Shown: positions 10,882 to 22,540 of the stretch, in pieces | Position numbering within the stretch: the stretch's first letter is position 1 | Layout: every line of letters begins with the position of its first letter | Assembly: GCA_025175895.1 (NCBI GenBank) | Contig: CM046006.1 | Span: forward strand, 45,935,607 to 45,999,606 | DNA: 64,000 bases | Direction: 5' to 3' | DNA from: Wurfbainia villosa | Taxonomy: Eukaryota; Streptophyta; Magnoliopsida; Zingiberales; Zingiberaceae | The notes under the pieces: model-generated | Databases searched by the model: none | Seen by the model: the letters and a program-made list of their open reading frames with translations, nothing else | What the model was told of the DNA's origin: nothing | Program-made: the position numbers and the translations under genes

Positions 10882-12166
10882 TGTTAGGGCAATCAACCCA
10901 TGTATGATGTGGTTTTGATGTGTATGGAAAAGGGTTTAAGTTAGATTGTTATGTTGATTTGATATGTGTGTTGAAGTTGTGCATGACTTAGTAATTCACA
11001 CATGTGATTGGTTTGACGAAAGCATTGGTGGGTTCACCATCTCTCATGGCTCGGGTCTTTGAGTCGGTGAAGGATGACAATGCGAAATCATGCGCTTAGT
11101 GCATCCGAGGGACCGTCGGATGAGCAACATTGGAGTGAAGCCAAGGAAGTAGACTTCAGGGCGAAACATGAAGGATGACATTGCGAAGCCGTGTGCTTGG
11201 TGCATTCGAGGGATGTGGCCAGATGAAGAGAACTTCGGTGAGGGAGTTCAAGGGAGATGAGAGAATGAGCGAAGTGTAACGTAGCTCATATGTGAACTTG
11301 GCCGAATGGCTAAGTCAAGAGTCGGATGCTCAACCGAGTAGGTTGAGATTTTACCCGACCATCGGATGCTCAAACATTGGCGTTTGAGGTTTTACCCAAC
11401 ACCAGTCGACTGATATAGATATCAGTCGACTGCTCTAGGTCGATGGCACTCGACTGGTACTCGATTGGTGTTTGACTGAAGCTTTCTGGCCCAATAGTCG
11501 ACTGCTCGACCATCAGTCGACTGATCGAGGTGAATTCGGGCACAAAAGGTTTTGGAGTCGACTGATTACTTCGGTCACTTGACTGATGGCTACATCAGTC
11601 GAATGATGGGTATGATTAGTCGATTGATGTGGAAGCCATTGGTTGGAAGCCAACGTGGATGAAGTCGTCACGAGGCAACGACTATAGTAGCAGTCGACTG
11701 ATGACTGCATCAGTTGATTGCTCGGTGTCCAATGGGAAGAATGACCTCTTCCCTATAAGAAGAGGCCTTGGGTGCTCTTGAGAGGTAAATGCTTCATCTC
11801 TAAACATACTCCCAAGTGCCTAAATGATTTTTACTCCTCTTCCTTGTATTTATTTACATCTTATTGGAAGAGAAAGTAATTGTTGTAAGAAAAGTTTACC
11901 TCCACCTTGAAGGAGAGACTAGTGGATTTGGGTTGGAGTGATTCGCCGAATGAATCATTCGTGGATTAGCGGCAAGGGCCATGAACCACGTTACATCGAT
12001 GTGTTAGTGTTTGCATTCTTTATTTCTTTGTATTGTCTTAATTGTTTTTATTTTACCATATTCCGCTGTGCTAATCTTTATTGTAGACGATTAAGACGCG
12101 AGCAATTTCCATCGTATACGAAAAGGGCTATTCACCCCCCTCTAGCCGACCATCGATCCTCCAACA
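10882..12166 (+). repeat. 3' LTR of C
   Basis: Starts TGTTAGGGCAATC after the polypurine tract and ends GATCCTCCAACA (1,285 bp). The U3 part (about 11400-11720) is crowded with AGTCGACT-type palindromes, including a 30-nt inverted repeat at 11403-11432. TATA-like TATAAGA at 11754-11760; GAACCACGTTA box at 11983-11993. Confidence 0.85.
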
Positions 12167-12752
12167 CAATCAACGGGGACATTATCGAAACCAATGCCCT
12201 AGGGGGAAGAAGAAGGGGCAAGAAGGAGCTACACAAGTAGGGGGAGCTCCCAAAGCAAATCCTAAGGTATACTTTAATGCACCTTCTAGTTCTAGGATTA
12301 AAAAGCATGCTAGGAATCATTTTAATTCACTTGCTATTGCCCATGATATAAGCATGCTAGTAGGAATAGATATGTTTGCTTAGGAGATAAATCCTATGAA
12401 CTAACAACTAGGGACAAATCTAGATCAAATAATTCTAGACCTATTTTACCTAGGGAGAGTATTAGGAGGATAGAAGAAAATTTGGGCTTTAACTCCAAGA
12501 AGTCTAGGCATATGCCTAGGAAGAATCATTCCCAAAAGATTAATGAAAAATTAAAATTAGGAAAATTAGAATTAGAGAACCAAGTCTTGAGGCCAAGGCT
12601 TGAAAATTTGAAGAAGACCCTAGTAAGAATTACAAATTCAATTAGGGGTCTAATGGTCAAAATTTAGGACCTAGGAGACAAGAACCGGTTAAGGGCAAGA
12701 AAGGTTTGGGTTACAAACCTAAGTCCTACCACAATGTTCCATTTGATTATGG
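12167..12752 (+). pseudogene. gag: Element D gag, middle part (family 2)
   Basis: This is gag of host element D, resuming after C. The frame opens inside a zinc knuckle (NQRGHYRNQCPRG), so C is inserted within that motif and the first two cysteines lie left of the window. It continues with EGATQVGGAP, NPKVYF and KKHARN, then a leucine-rich coiled coil at about 12540-12640 (KLELENQVLRPRLENLKK). It stops at FDYG, where element E is inserted. The C-terminal part follows at 19305. Frameshifts and stops are present. Confidence 0.75.
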
Positions 12753-14251
12753 TGTTGGTGCAATCGGCTCATGTCACGATTGACCAGACTTGAGTTTGAC
12801 TCGAGTCGTATTTCGATGTTTGACAATGTGTTGGGGAGATTGTTGGTGCAATCGACCCAGGCCATGATTGACCGGACTCGAGTTTGACTCGAGTGGAATT
12901 TTGATGTTTGACGATGGTTTGACCATTGCCATGGGAGAAGTCCAAGTCTTGTGTACTTGGCAAGGAAAGTCCAATATGGGTTGGCAAGAAAAGTCCAAGC
13001 ATGGGTCTTGGCAAGGGAAAGTCCAAGCTTGACTCTTAGCAATTGGAAAGTCCAAGGGGTGATATTGGCAGTATAAAGTCCAAGGCTGGAGTCTTGGCAA
13101 TGTAAGTCCAATGTGCCTTGGCGATGTAGACCATATTAGCATGACAATAGATGATGGAAGCACCTGAAGGCTAGCGTATGGATGAACAAGTCATGGATGA
13201 CTTAGAGGGATCCGATAGGCACGAGGCTGACTGAGGTGACTAGAATGCTTAGGTCTAGGCTAAGGGTGGTCTAGTAAGTATGGGGACACCATACTTGGGG
13301 TTAAATCTCATGTTTGAGGTTATCAGTTGATCGGGGCTTTATACTGGTTAGATGGTCAAGTGTTTAACACTTGGCAACCGAGTCGACACTCAATAGTCGA
13401 CTAAGATTATGATCAGTTCGACTGCTGTGAGTCGACTAGTGCTCAACTGTCATTTAAGGGCTGAAAAGGCCTGGTAATTGACTGATCATTAGATCAGTCG
13501 ATTGATGGCAGTCTGACTGCCATATATGGCAGTCAACTGATGGTTCGATGACGAGCACAAAATGCTCTGTAGTCGACTGGGCAGTCGGCTACGAGCACTG
13601 GCAGTCGACTGCCAATGTTGGCATTCGATTGATGAGATTCTCGTTGGATTTTTTTTTAGCGTGGATCAGATCGTTGTCTCACAATAACAGTGTTAGCAGT
13701 CGAACTGATGATTTTGATAGTCGATTGCCAGATGAAAATCCAGTCCGATGCAGGTTAAAAGGAGCTGTTCGTGGGAGATTTCGGCAATGGTTCTTTGGGA
13801 GGCTTCTTGAGACGTTTTGAAGGCAAATTGTAGGTGCATTTCAGGGTCCTTCAAGCTCATCCAAGCAACCAACAAGCAAGTGCTCAAAACCCTAGTTTGT
13901 AAAGTGCTCTTTACATTTCATTCATATTTTGCTTGTATTTCTTTGTATTGATTTTGCAATCATTTGTACGAGGTTTCTCCACCTCTGACGTGTTGTCGAG
14001 AAGAAATTATTGATTAGTGGTGTGTGTTTGCATCGCTAGGGCTAGTTCGAACCCAATCCATGGAGTAGGAACTGTACGATTCCAAACCATGTTATATCGT
14101 CGTGTTGTGATTGTGTTTGTGCATTTTGTATTGTATTATTTCTACTTTCGCTGCGTATAACAAGTTTTGTAGCAAGCACGATCGAGATCCATCTCCGACG
14201 ATGAAATGCTATTCACCCCCCCCCTCTCTAGCGGGTGCACAGGTCCTAACA
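12753..14251 (+). repeat. 5' LTR of E
   Basis: Starts TGTTGGTGCAATCGG and ends GTGCACAGGTCCTAACA (1,499 bp). The first 88 bp are followed by a purine stretch and a second LTR-like start at 12841; the 3' LTR has the same arrangement. About 12920-13130 is a minisatellite of units reading AAGTCCAA...CTTGGCAA. About 13380-13740 is rich in AGTCGACT-type palindromes, many decayed. A TATA-like GTTAAAAGGAGC lies near 13754. Minus-strand frames in the minisatellite are repeat artefacts. Confidence 0.9.
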
Positions 14252-14316
14252 AGTGGTATCAAAGCTAGGAGCTCTTCTATGGATTAACACCCGGGAGCAA
14301 GATCACTAGAGGGAAG

Positions 14317-16033
14317 ATGGAATTTGAAGAATAATTAGGATGGGTTATCAACACTCCGGTGTCGTATGCGCTCTATGGACGAGAAGGCTTCAATTCATAG
14401 AAGGCAAGGATTAAAAACTTCATGATGATGATGGATATTGAAGAGTGGTCCGCTTTGATGGAAGGATTTGAATATCCTAGAGGACCAAAGGGAGATTTCC
14501 TCAAGATTAAGAGATGGATCGAGGAACATCTCCAAGGGTTTGAGAAAAATAAGAAGGTAATGAACTTTTTGATTGATTTAATACCTAACAATATTTTATC
14601 TAGTTTAGGGGACTACATGGATGCTAAGGAGCTATGGATCCAAGTGGCAAGATTCCATGAGAACCCACAACCGGTCCAAGAAGAAGAGGAAGAAAACTCA
14701 TCCTCATAAGAAAGGGAGGATTCAAAGGTCGAGGAGTGTTCGACATCTGAGGTGGAAGAATTAGAGGTTGAAAGGCCATCAACATCCAAGGAAGAGGTAG
14801 AATTGAAAGAAACTTCAACCTCTAGGATTGAGGGGGAGGAAGTTAGATCAACTTCCATGCCGGATCAAGAGGTAGCCTCAACATCCGGGAGAGATGAAGA
14901 AGAACCAATTCCGGCCACCATTGACCTAGGTAACTCAAGCATTCAAATTAAAAATAAAATTCATATTATATGCTTTGAGTGTAGGGAAGTAGGACACTAC
15001 AAGAGCAAGTGTCCTAAGAAAGTCAAGAAAAGTCAACCGACATAAAATTCCAAGAAAAGTCGAAGGAAATCAGAGCCTCGACAATTAAAAGCAAGGAGAA
15101 CGTGATGTGCTTCAAATGCAACCAAAAGGGTCATTATAGGAGTCAATGCCCTAGGAAGAAGGAAAGCAAAGGCAACGAAGGAGCATCACAAGTAGGGGGA
15201 GCCTCTGAGACAAACCCTAAGGTATATTTAAATAATGCTCATTCTTTAAGTTATAGGCAAAATCATGCTAGAAATAATTTTAGTAATCTTACTATTACTA
15301 ATGAACAAAAGCATGCTAGGAATAATAGGTTTTATTGTTTAGGAGCTAAAAATGTAACCTTAGGAATTAGGAGAAATTTGGGACTAATGTCTCTAAAATA
15401 ATTTTACCTAAGGCAAGTATTAGGAAAATTGAGAACCACCTAGGCATCAATCCAAAATGGACTAGACATATGTCTAGAAAGGAGAATATCTCAAGAGTTA
15501 ATGAAAAATCAAAAATTGAGATATTAGAAAAGGAAAATCAAGTCTTGAGGTCAAGACTTGAGAAATTAGAAAAAATCCTTAGAAAAATACAAAGTCAAAG
15601 TCAAGGGTCAAATGGTCAAACCCTAGGATCAAGGATTCGAAATCTAGGATCTAGGAAGCAAGGTCCACCCAAGGGCAAGAAAGATTTAGGTCACAAACCT
15701 AAGCCTAAGGATACCTATCATAATGTTCCATTCAATTATGGAACTCAAGTTAGGTCTAGAAAAATCAAGGTCAATAGGGAAGTCATCTCTAAGGTTGACC
15801 AAGGTAAATGCCTAGTGGCTAGGGTTTCAAGGAAACCTAGGGAAGCCACTAAGAAGGTCAAAGGGGGAGTTACCTCTAGAGTTGACCTAGGCAAGACCCA
15901 AATGACCAAGACTTCAAAGCTTAGGAGGGTCATTAGTAGGGTATCTAGGAAAGTTATACCTAATGAATCCCTAGTAAACCCAAGGAGCTTCAATAGGTAT
16001 TGGGTTCCTAAGAGCGTGATTGATTCACATTAA
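14317..16033 (+). pseudogene. gag: Family-2 gag of element E
   Basis: ATG at 14317, 65 nt after the LTR, matches the start of the H copies. Parts in order: N-terminal domain with LYGREGFNS and ALMEGFEYPRGPKG; a capsid-like region ending AKELWIQVARFHEN; an acidic Ser/Glu-rich linker; two CCHC knuckles, CFECREVGHYKSKC (14971-15012) and CFKCNQKGHYRSQC (15108-15149); a coiled coil at about 15500-15590; a basic segment; and the terminal motif RYWVPKSVIDS. In-frame stops lie near 14332, 14398, 14707 and 15043, with frameshifts between the knuckles and near 15400. It has two knuckles where family 1 has one. No enzymatic domain. Confidence 0.8.
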
Positions 16034-17828
16034 ATGGGTTTAGGTGTGCCAACCGACCATGGTAAAGGTGACATTTTAGGTCATTTCCAAGGTAATTGGG
16101 TACTTTGGGAATAAGGATGATTTTTAATCCTAAAGGTCTTTAGGATGTGCCAATATATTTTTGAAGATTATAAAAAATCAATCAAATCGGCACAATTAGG
16201 GTTAGAGGTTATAGTGTGTCATTTTAGGTTTTTGGCATACTTGGGAGATAAATGGTAATATGACAAAATTAATTTAATCATAACAAATGACAACTAATAT
16301 TAAAGTTTAGGTATTTCTATGCCTTATATTTTATTTTTCATGCCTTGATTTGCCATATAACATGTCATGACATCATATTTATTTTTATCATTTATATGTC
16401 ATGATTATGCTTAAGGTTTATCTTTTAATGTCATGTATGTTTAGATTAAATCATATGTCATGATATCATGATCATTGGTCATGCTTTATTTATGCTATCA
16501 TTAATGTCATGACCATTTCACGCATTAATAAAATTGAGTTAAGGACTATGACATGACATGAAGTCTCATGTATAAGGGAATCAAGTAGTGTTGCCTTAGA
16601 AAAATGCATGAAACTCTAGCTTAGGATGAACAAAACTCACATCTCACATCACATTGACATGTGTGTGTATTGATACACCCTAGACACATGTGAGATGATT
16701 GGAAATGAGTTAAGTTCAAGGTTCATAGTTTTTGCATCTAGATGAACTCAAACTCATCTTATATTATTGATGAATCATGAGGAAAGCTTGTGTACAAATC
16801 ATGTGCATTAAGCCCATAGACCATGGTTCAATATAAGGTTTTAAAACAATTTCAAAATCATTTTGAAAAACCTTGGTGAAGTCTATCTTTTGATAGCAAT
16901 CACCATTGATGATGTTGATACAAAGTGAGCCCAAAACAATGAAGTTTTTCTCACTTTTGAACTTTATATCAAACTCACTATTTTATGGGTAAATTATTTT
17001 TCAAATATTTTTCACCCATTGTATTTGGTATAAGTATTATATGGACGAAGTTTCACTATTTTTCAAATTATGTATAATTACTTATGATTTTTGAAAATTG
17101 GTTTACGAAGATGAAAACTACATTTTGTAGTTATCGATCGACTACCACTTATTGGCGGTCGGTGATGAGCATATGATAGTTGATTGATTCTTGTCGAGTT
17201 GGTATCATAGCTGATTTCGAGTAAACAAGTTTGTTTAGCCCAATTTCAGCTATGGTAAGGTTCCCTAACCACTCCTAACCCTAGGATATGATTTGGAAAG
17301 CATTATAAAGGGTGAAAATCCATTAGATATGGATTAGGAGAGTTGTTTAGGGTGTGTATCAATTTAAAGTGAGTGAAAGTTCAAGTTTGAACTTTTAACC
17401 TTAATTTTAATGGTTTAGAGTGCCTATAGGCTTAGGGACTTTCCAAGGACATTATTGGTGCAATGATCAAGGGGGAGCAAACCTTTAGGGGGAGGTTGTC
17501 CATCTTGGGATGATGGATGTATATTCTTCCTTGTAAGGGGGAGAATGTGGAGAATTTTGGAGAAGTTAGGATTGCCTCTCTTAAGTGATATGAGACCTAT
17601 CACTAGGAAGATTGTAGGCATCCTAGGTGTTTTTGGACCAAGAGGGAGATTGTAAGATCTCATTGAGATATGAGACATTGACCTCCTTGGAAGAACCTTT
17701 TTGATGTATGCCAAAAAGGGGGAGAAATGGAAACTACCAATTTGGAAGAATTGGTAAGGAGATTTGAGTTAGGGTTTAGTCCTAACTCAAAGGTATTTGG
17801 TTTTTGTCAAACATAAAAAGGGGGAGAT
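16034..17828 (+). other. Non-coding 3' tail of E
   Basis: No pol. The conserved stem-loop lies at 16640-16697: CATCTCACAT pairs with ATGTGAGATG, with an inner GTGTA-TTGA-TACAC hairpin. A second small hairpin, CTATC-TTTT-GATAG, lies at 16883-16896 and recurs in D (20277-20290) and H. Purine tracts AGGGGGAG recur near 17469, 17491, 17530 and 17714, with the last, AAAAAGGGGGAGA, at 17815-17827 beside the 3' LTR. Confidence 0.7.
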
Positions 17829-19299
17829 TGTTGGTGCAATCGGCCCGGGTCACGATTAACCAGACTCGAGTAGTGTTTTGATGTTTGACATTGATGTTTG
17901 ACAATGTGTTGGGGAGATTGTTGGTGCAATTGACTTAGGTCATGATTGACTGGACTTGAGTTTGACTCGAGTGGGATTTTGATGTTTGATGATGGTTTGA
18001 CCATTGTCATGGGAGAAGTCCAAGTCTTGTGTACTTGGCAAGGAAAGTCCAACATGGGTTGGCAAGGAAAGTCCAAGCATGGGTCTTGGCAAGGGAAATT
18101 CTAAGCTTGAGTCTTGGCAATTGGAAAGTCTAAGGGGTGATATTGGTGGCGTAAAGTCCAAGGGTGAAGTCTTAGCAGCGTAAGTCCAATGTGCCTTGGC
18201 AGTGTAGACCACATTAGCATGACAATAGCTGATGGAAGCACCTGAAGGTTAGCATATGGATGAACAAGTCATGGATGACTTGGAGGGATCCGATAGGCAC
18301 GAGGCTGATGGAGGTGGCTAGAAGGCTTAAGTCTAGGCTAAGAGTGGTCTAGCAAGTATGGGGGCACCATACTTGGGGTTAAACCTCATGTTTGAGGTTA
18401 TTAGTTGACCGGGGCTTTATACCAGTCGGATAGTCAAGTGTTTGACACTTGGCAGCCGAGTCGATACTCAGCAGTCGACTGAGATTATGGTCGGTTCGAC
18501 TGCTGTGAGTCAACTAGTGCTTGACTACCGTTTAAGGGTCGAAAAGGCCTAACAGTCGATTGATCATTGGATCAGTCGACTGATGGCAGTCTGACTGCCA
18601 TATATGGCAGTCAACTAATGGTTCAGCCGCGAGCATAGAACACACCGTAGCCGATTGGGCAGTCGGCTATGAGCACTGGCAGTCGATTGCCAATGTTTGC
18701 AGTCGACTGATGAGAGTCCCGTTGGATTTTTTCCAGCATGGATCAGACCATTGTCTCACAACAACAGTATTAGCAATCGATTGCCAGGTGGAAATCTAGG
18801 TCGATGTAGGTTAAAAGGAGCTATTCGTGGGAGATGTCGGCAATGGTTCTTGGGGAGGCTTCTTGAGATATTTTGAAGGTGAATTGTAGGTGCATTTCAG
18901 AGTCCTTTAAGCTCATCCAAGCAACCAACAAGCAAGCGCTCAAAAACCTAGTTAGTAAAGTGCTTTTTACATTTCATTCATATTTTGCTTATATTTCTTT
19001 GTATTGCTTTTGTAATCATTTGTACGTGGTTTCTCCACCTCCGACATGTTGTCAAGGAGTTATTGATTAGTGGTGTGTGTTTACATTGCTAGGGCTCGTT
19101 TGAGCCCAATCCATGGAGTAGGAACCATATGGTTCCACACCACGTTATATCATCGTGTTGTGATTGTGTTTGTGCATTTTGTATTGTATTATTTCTATTT
19201 CCGTTGCGTATAACAAGTTTTGTAGCAAGCATGATCGAGATCCATCTCCGACGATGAAACGCTATTCACCCCCCTCTAGCGAGTGCACAGGTCCTAACA
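17829..19299 (+). repeat. 3' LTR of E
   Basis: Starts TGTTGGTGCAATCGG and ends TGCACAGGTCCTAACA (1,471 bp). It repeats the 5' LTR layout: a duplicated start at 17919, the AAGTCCAA/CTTGGCAA minisatellite, a palindrome-rich zone (about 18470-18790) and an ACCACGTTATATC box near 19139. The two LTRs differ at scattered sites and small indels, so the insertion is not recent. Confidence 0.9.
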
Positions 19300-19595
19300 T
19301 ATGGAACTGAATCTAGGTTTAGCAAACCAAGGTTAATAGAGAAGTTATCCCCAAGATTAACCATGGTATGTGTCTAGTGGCTAAAATGCCAAGAAAATCT
19401 AATGTAGCCACTGAGAAGGTTACTAGGGAGGCAATCCCTAAGGTTAATCTAGGAAAGACTCAAATGACTAAGGCTTCAAAACCAAAAAGGGTCATTAAGA
19501 AGGTATCTAGGGAATTTATCCCTAGTGAATACCTTGTTAACCCAAGGAGCTCCAATAGGTATTGGGTTCCTAGGAGCGTGATCGATTCACGCTAG
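19300..19595 (+). pseudogene. gag: Element D gag, C-terminal part
   Basis: The first five bases (TATGG) are the second copy of the E target site. The frame then matches the family-2 gag C-terminus: KVNREVIPKI, MCLVAKMPRKSNVATEKV, GKTQMTKASKPKRVIKKVSR and the terminal SSNRYWVPRSVIDSR before a stop at 19593-19595. This lines up with 15730-16033 in E and with the H gag ends, which proves E is inserted in a relative of itself. Confidence 0.8.
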
Positions 19596-21129
19596 ATGGG
19601 TTAGGGTGTGTCAACCCTAAGTGGATAGGTAGTTAACCTAACCATGGTAGAGTTGACACTTTAGGATGTGCTAATGTGTTTTGAGAAGTTGAAAATTGAT
19701 TAAATTGGCACAACTAGGGTTAGAAGTCATGGTGTGTCATTTTGGGTTGTTGGTACACTAGGGGGATAGTTGGTATGAAGGCAAAATGGATTTAATCTTA
19801 TAAATGATAATTTGAGCTTAACACTTAGGTATTTTATACCTTAGTATTTTATACTTGCTATGATTTATTTGCCTTGCCATGTTATAACGTTATATTTATT
19901 TTTATCATATAAAATGTCATGATAATACTTAGGTTAGCTAAATGTCATGTTATGCTTAAGCTTATATCACATGTCATGACATCATGATTATTGACACATG
20001 CTTTTATTCTTGTCATCATTTATGCCATAATCATTATTTATGCATTAAATAAAATTGAGTTAAAGACTATGACATGATTTGAAGTCCCATGCATAAGAGA
20101 ATCAAATAGAGTTGCCTAGCATATGCATGAGACCCTAAATGAACAAAACTTGCATCTCACTAGAACACTTGACTTGTATGTGCTTCACACACCTAGATAT
20201 AAGGGAGATATTTAGGAAAATGAATTTAAAGGTTTTAAAATCATTTCAAAATCATTTTGAAAAACCTTGGTGAAGTCTATCTTTTGATAGCAATCACCAT
20301 TGAATGAAGTGATACAAAGTAGTGTCAAACATTGAAAATTTCAAGAGTTTTGAACTTTGTATCAATCTCACTAGTTTATGGGTATTTTATTTTTCTAATA
20401 TTTTTCACCCATAATGTTTGTAATAAGTAATGTCGTATAAATTTTTAAGATTTTTGAAACTACGTATTTTTACTTATGAATTTTACAAATTCATTTCTAA
20501 AGTCTGATTTCTGCACAATGTAGAAATTAGTCGACTGACATGAATCACGATCATTGAGTCAAAATCAATCAACTGGTAGCTGAAGGAGTCGACTGATAAT
20601 GCTGATTTCGGGCAAACAATGTTTGTTAGGCCCATGTTCAGCTATTTCTTGGTTCCCTAAGTGCTCCTAACACTAGGATATGCTTTGGAGAGCGTTAAAA
20701 AGGGTGAAAATCTATTGGGTATGGATTAGGAGAATTGTTTAGGGTGTGTATCGAATTTTAAGAGAGGTGAAAGTTCAATGTTGAATCTTTGCCCTTAATT
20801 TCAATTGTTTAGTGTTCCTATTGGATTAGGGACTCTCCAAGGACTTTGTTGGTGCAATGGTCAAGGGGGAGCAAGCCTTTAGGGGTAGGTTATCCATCTT
20901 GGGATGATGGATGTGTTTTTAGACCAAGGGAGAGATTGTAAGATCTCATTGGGATATGAGACATTGACACCCTTGAGGACCTTTTTGATGTAAGTTAAAA
21001 AGGGGGAGAAGTTACCAATTGGAATTCTCAAAGGTGAGAATTGCTAATTGGGGATAATTGGTAGACTTGAGTTAAGGCACCTAACTCAAAGGTGTTTGGG
21101 ATTTTGTCAAACATTAAAAAGGGAGAGAT
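19596..21129 (+). other. Non-coding 3' tail of D
   Basis: Homologous to the E tail. It contains a decayed stem-loop (CATCTCAC at 20153-20160; the partner near 20213 reads GGGAGATA), the CTATC-TTTT-GATAG hairpin at 20277-20290, and purine tracts near 20866, 20882, 20999 and 21115-21128. No gene. Confidence 0.65.
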
Positions 21130-21245
21130 TGTTGGTGCAATCGAACTCGAGTTTGACTCGAGCGATATTTTGATGTCAGACAAAATGTATGTCATGGGAA
21201 GACCAAGTGTGTAGCCTTGGCCATATAAGTCCAAGTTGTGTAACC
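21130..21245 (+). repeat. 3' LTR of D, first part
   Basis: Starts TGTTGGTGCAATCGAA after a polypurine tract and is interrupted after 116 bp by element F. The last five bases, TAACC, are the F target site. It continues at 60301. Confidence 0.8.
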
Positions 21246-22171
21246 TGTTGGGATGTATACTGAAAGCCTAGCCTTTTGTATGGACATCTTTATTTTGAAA
21301 TAAGAATCACATGATCATTGTTTGCACTTTATATTTATTATATGTGCATATTGTCTAATACTCTACATTGTAGATAACGTGGTGCTTGGTGAGGCACAGA
21401 AGATCATGTTATCAGTTCCTTGTAGAATATAAGTATAGGCTCACAACCAAGATGGTCTTGGACAAACCATTGGCATGGTTGTAGTGTGATTTGGTATTGG
21501 TTTATCTTGACCATAGAATTACACTAGTACATTTTGTGTGTATTGAGCAGGACCGACATAGAGGTGATTCAATCTATTGCTGACTATATGATTGAATCAG
21601 ACCTCGGGTATTATGTTGCACATGCTCTGAATCCCGATATAATAACGGGCACATGTACTTAGTATTTATTTCTTTGATTTACCAATGGGTGAGATTTATA
21701 GATTAAATCAATAGGCCCGGTAAGTTGGGAAATGATATTATTTACATGGTGTGCCGTTGATTATAGAAGGAAACTGTGTCCTATATATTAGGTTGATGAT
21801 GTCCCCTTGAGGAGCTCATAAGGTTTATCATGTAAACCCTGCGGGTTAACTTAGTCAACATAATAATAAGGTTGAGTGGTACTACTCGAGGAGTTAGATG
21901 TTAATTAATTGATGGTCAGTAAATCAATTAATTGACGGACATTCGATATCTTAAACATGGGGAGATAGTTGTGCAAATAATATATGGAGCCCATATAAAT
22001 GGGGGTTGGTGAGGTAGATCAATGATGATCCTCTAGTGGAATGGAACATCATTGATGGATCAAGTTTGTGTGGTTCCGATCCATCGGGTGGCCAAGATCC
22101 AACTCCTCCTCATGGTCCCTATCGTAGCCTTATTAAAACCTCAAGGAGCCTAGATCCAATGATGGAACATA

Positions 22172-22483
22172 AAACCCTAGATCCGACGGTTGGGATGAAA
22201 CCCTAGATCCGACGGTTGGGATGAAACCCTAGATCCGACGGTTGGGATGAAACCCTAGATCCAACGGTTGGGATGAAACCCTAGATCCGACGGTTGGGAT
22301 GAAACCCTAGATCCGACGGTTGGGATGAAACCCTAGATCCAACGGTTGGGATGAAACCCTAGATCCGACGGTTGGGATGAAACCCTAGATCCGACGGTTG
22401 GGATGAAACCCTAGATCCGACGGTTGGGATGAAACCCTAGATCCGACGGTTGGGATGAAACCCTAGATCCGACGGTAGAGACT
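22172..22483 (+). repeat. 26-bp minisatellite, 12 copies, in F LTR
   Basis: Twelve perfectly phased 26-bp units, each beginning AAACCCTAGATCC(G/A)ACGG and ending TTGGGATG (the last unit ends differently). Each unit carries AAACCCTA, the plant telobox core. The 3' LTR piece at about 44910-44985 has three units. Confidence 0.9.
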
Positions 22484-22533
22484 AAGTCTCTAGATCCGAC
22501 GATGGAGATTGAAAGGAGGCCTAAGCCTAACTC

Positions 22534-22540
22534 TATAAAA
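22534..22540 (+). promoter_or_regulatory. LTR TATA box of F
   Basis: TATAAAA in the context CTCTATAAAAGGAGGG, 51 bp downstream of the telobox array. It is conserved in the 3' LTR piece at 45028-45034. Confidence 0.7.

Larger units (their letters stand above)
7457..12166 (+). mobile_element. Gag-only Copia element C (family 1)
   Basis: Order: truncated 5' LTR (7457-8016), tRNA-Met primer site, gag (8074-9741), a non-coding tail with stem-loop and iterated polypurine tracts, and a complete 3' LTR (10882-12166). There is no protease, integrase, RT or RNase H. The 5' LTR is cut by insertion of B; the missing part should lie left of the window. C is inserted in D: the sequence resuming at 12167 is the middle of the second zinc knuckle of a family-2 gag. 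Element J is a second copy of the family. Confidence 0.85.
12753..19299 (+). mobile_element. Gag-only Copia element E (family 2)
   Basis: A complete insertion with 5-bp target duplication TATGG (12748-12752 and 19300-19304) inside the gag of D. Order: 5' LTR 12753-14251, primer site AGTGGTATCAAAGC from 14252 (one mismatch), gag 14317-16033, non-coding tail with stem-loop and several polypurine tracts, 3' LTR 17829-19299. It has no protease, integrase, RT or RNase H. It is inserted in an older copy of its own family. Confidence 0.9.

Noticed and set aside
12719..13163. Minus-strand frames of 85-130 codons at the D/E junction
   Set aside because: They read through the AAGTCCAA/CTTGGCAA minisatellite of the E 5' LTR and cross its border; no protein family resemblance. 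The same applies to 17807-18212.
22172..22483. Interstitial telomere repeat
   Set aside because: AAACCCTA occurs once per 26-bp unit rather than as tandem heptamers, so it is a telobox minisatellite, not telomeric DNA.
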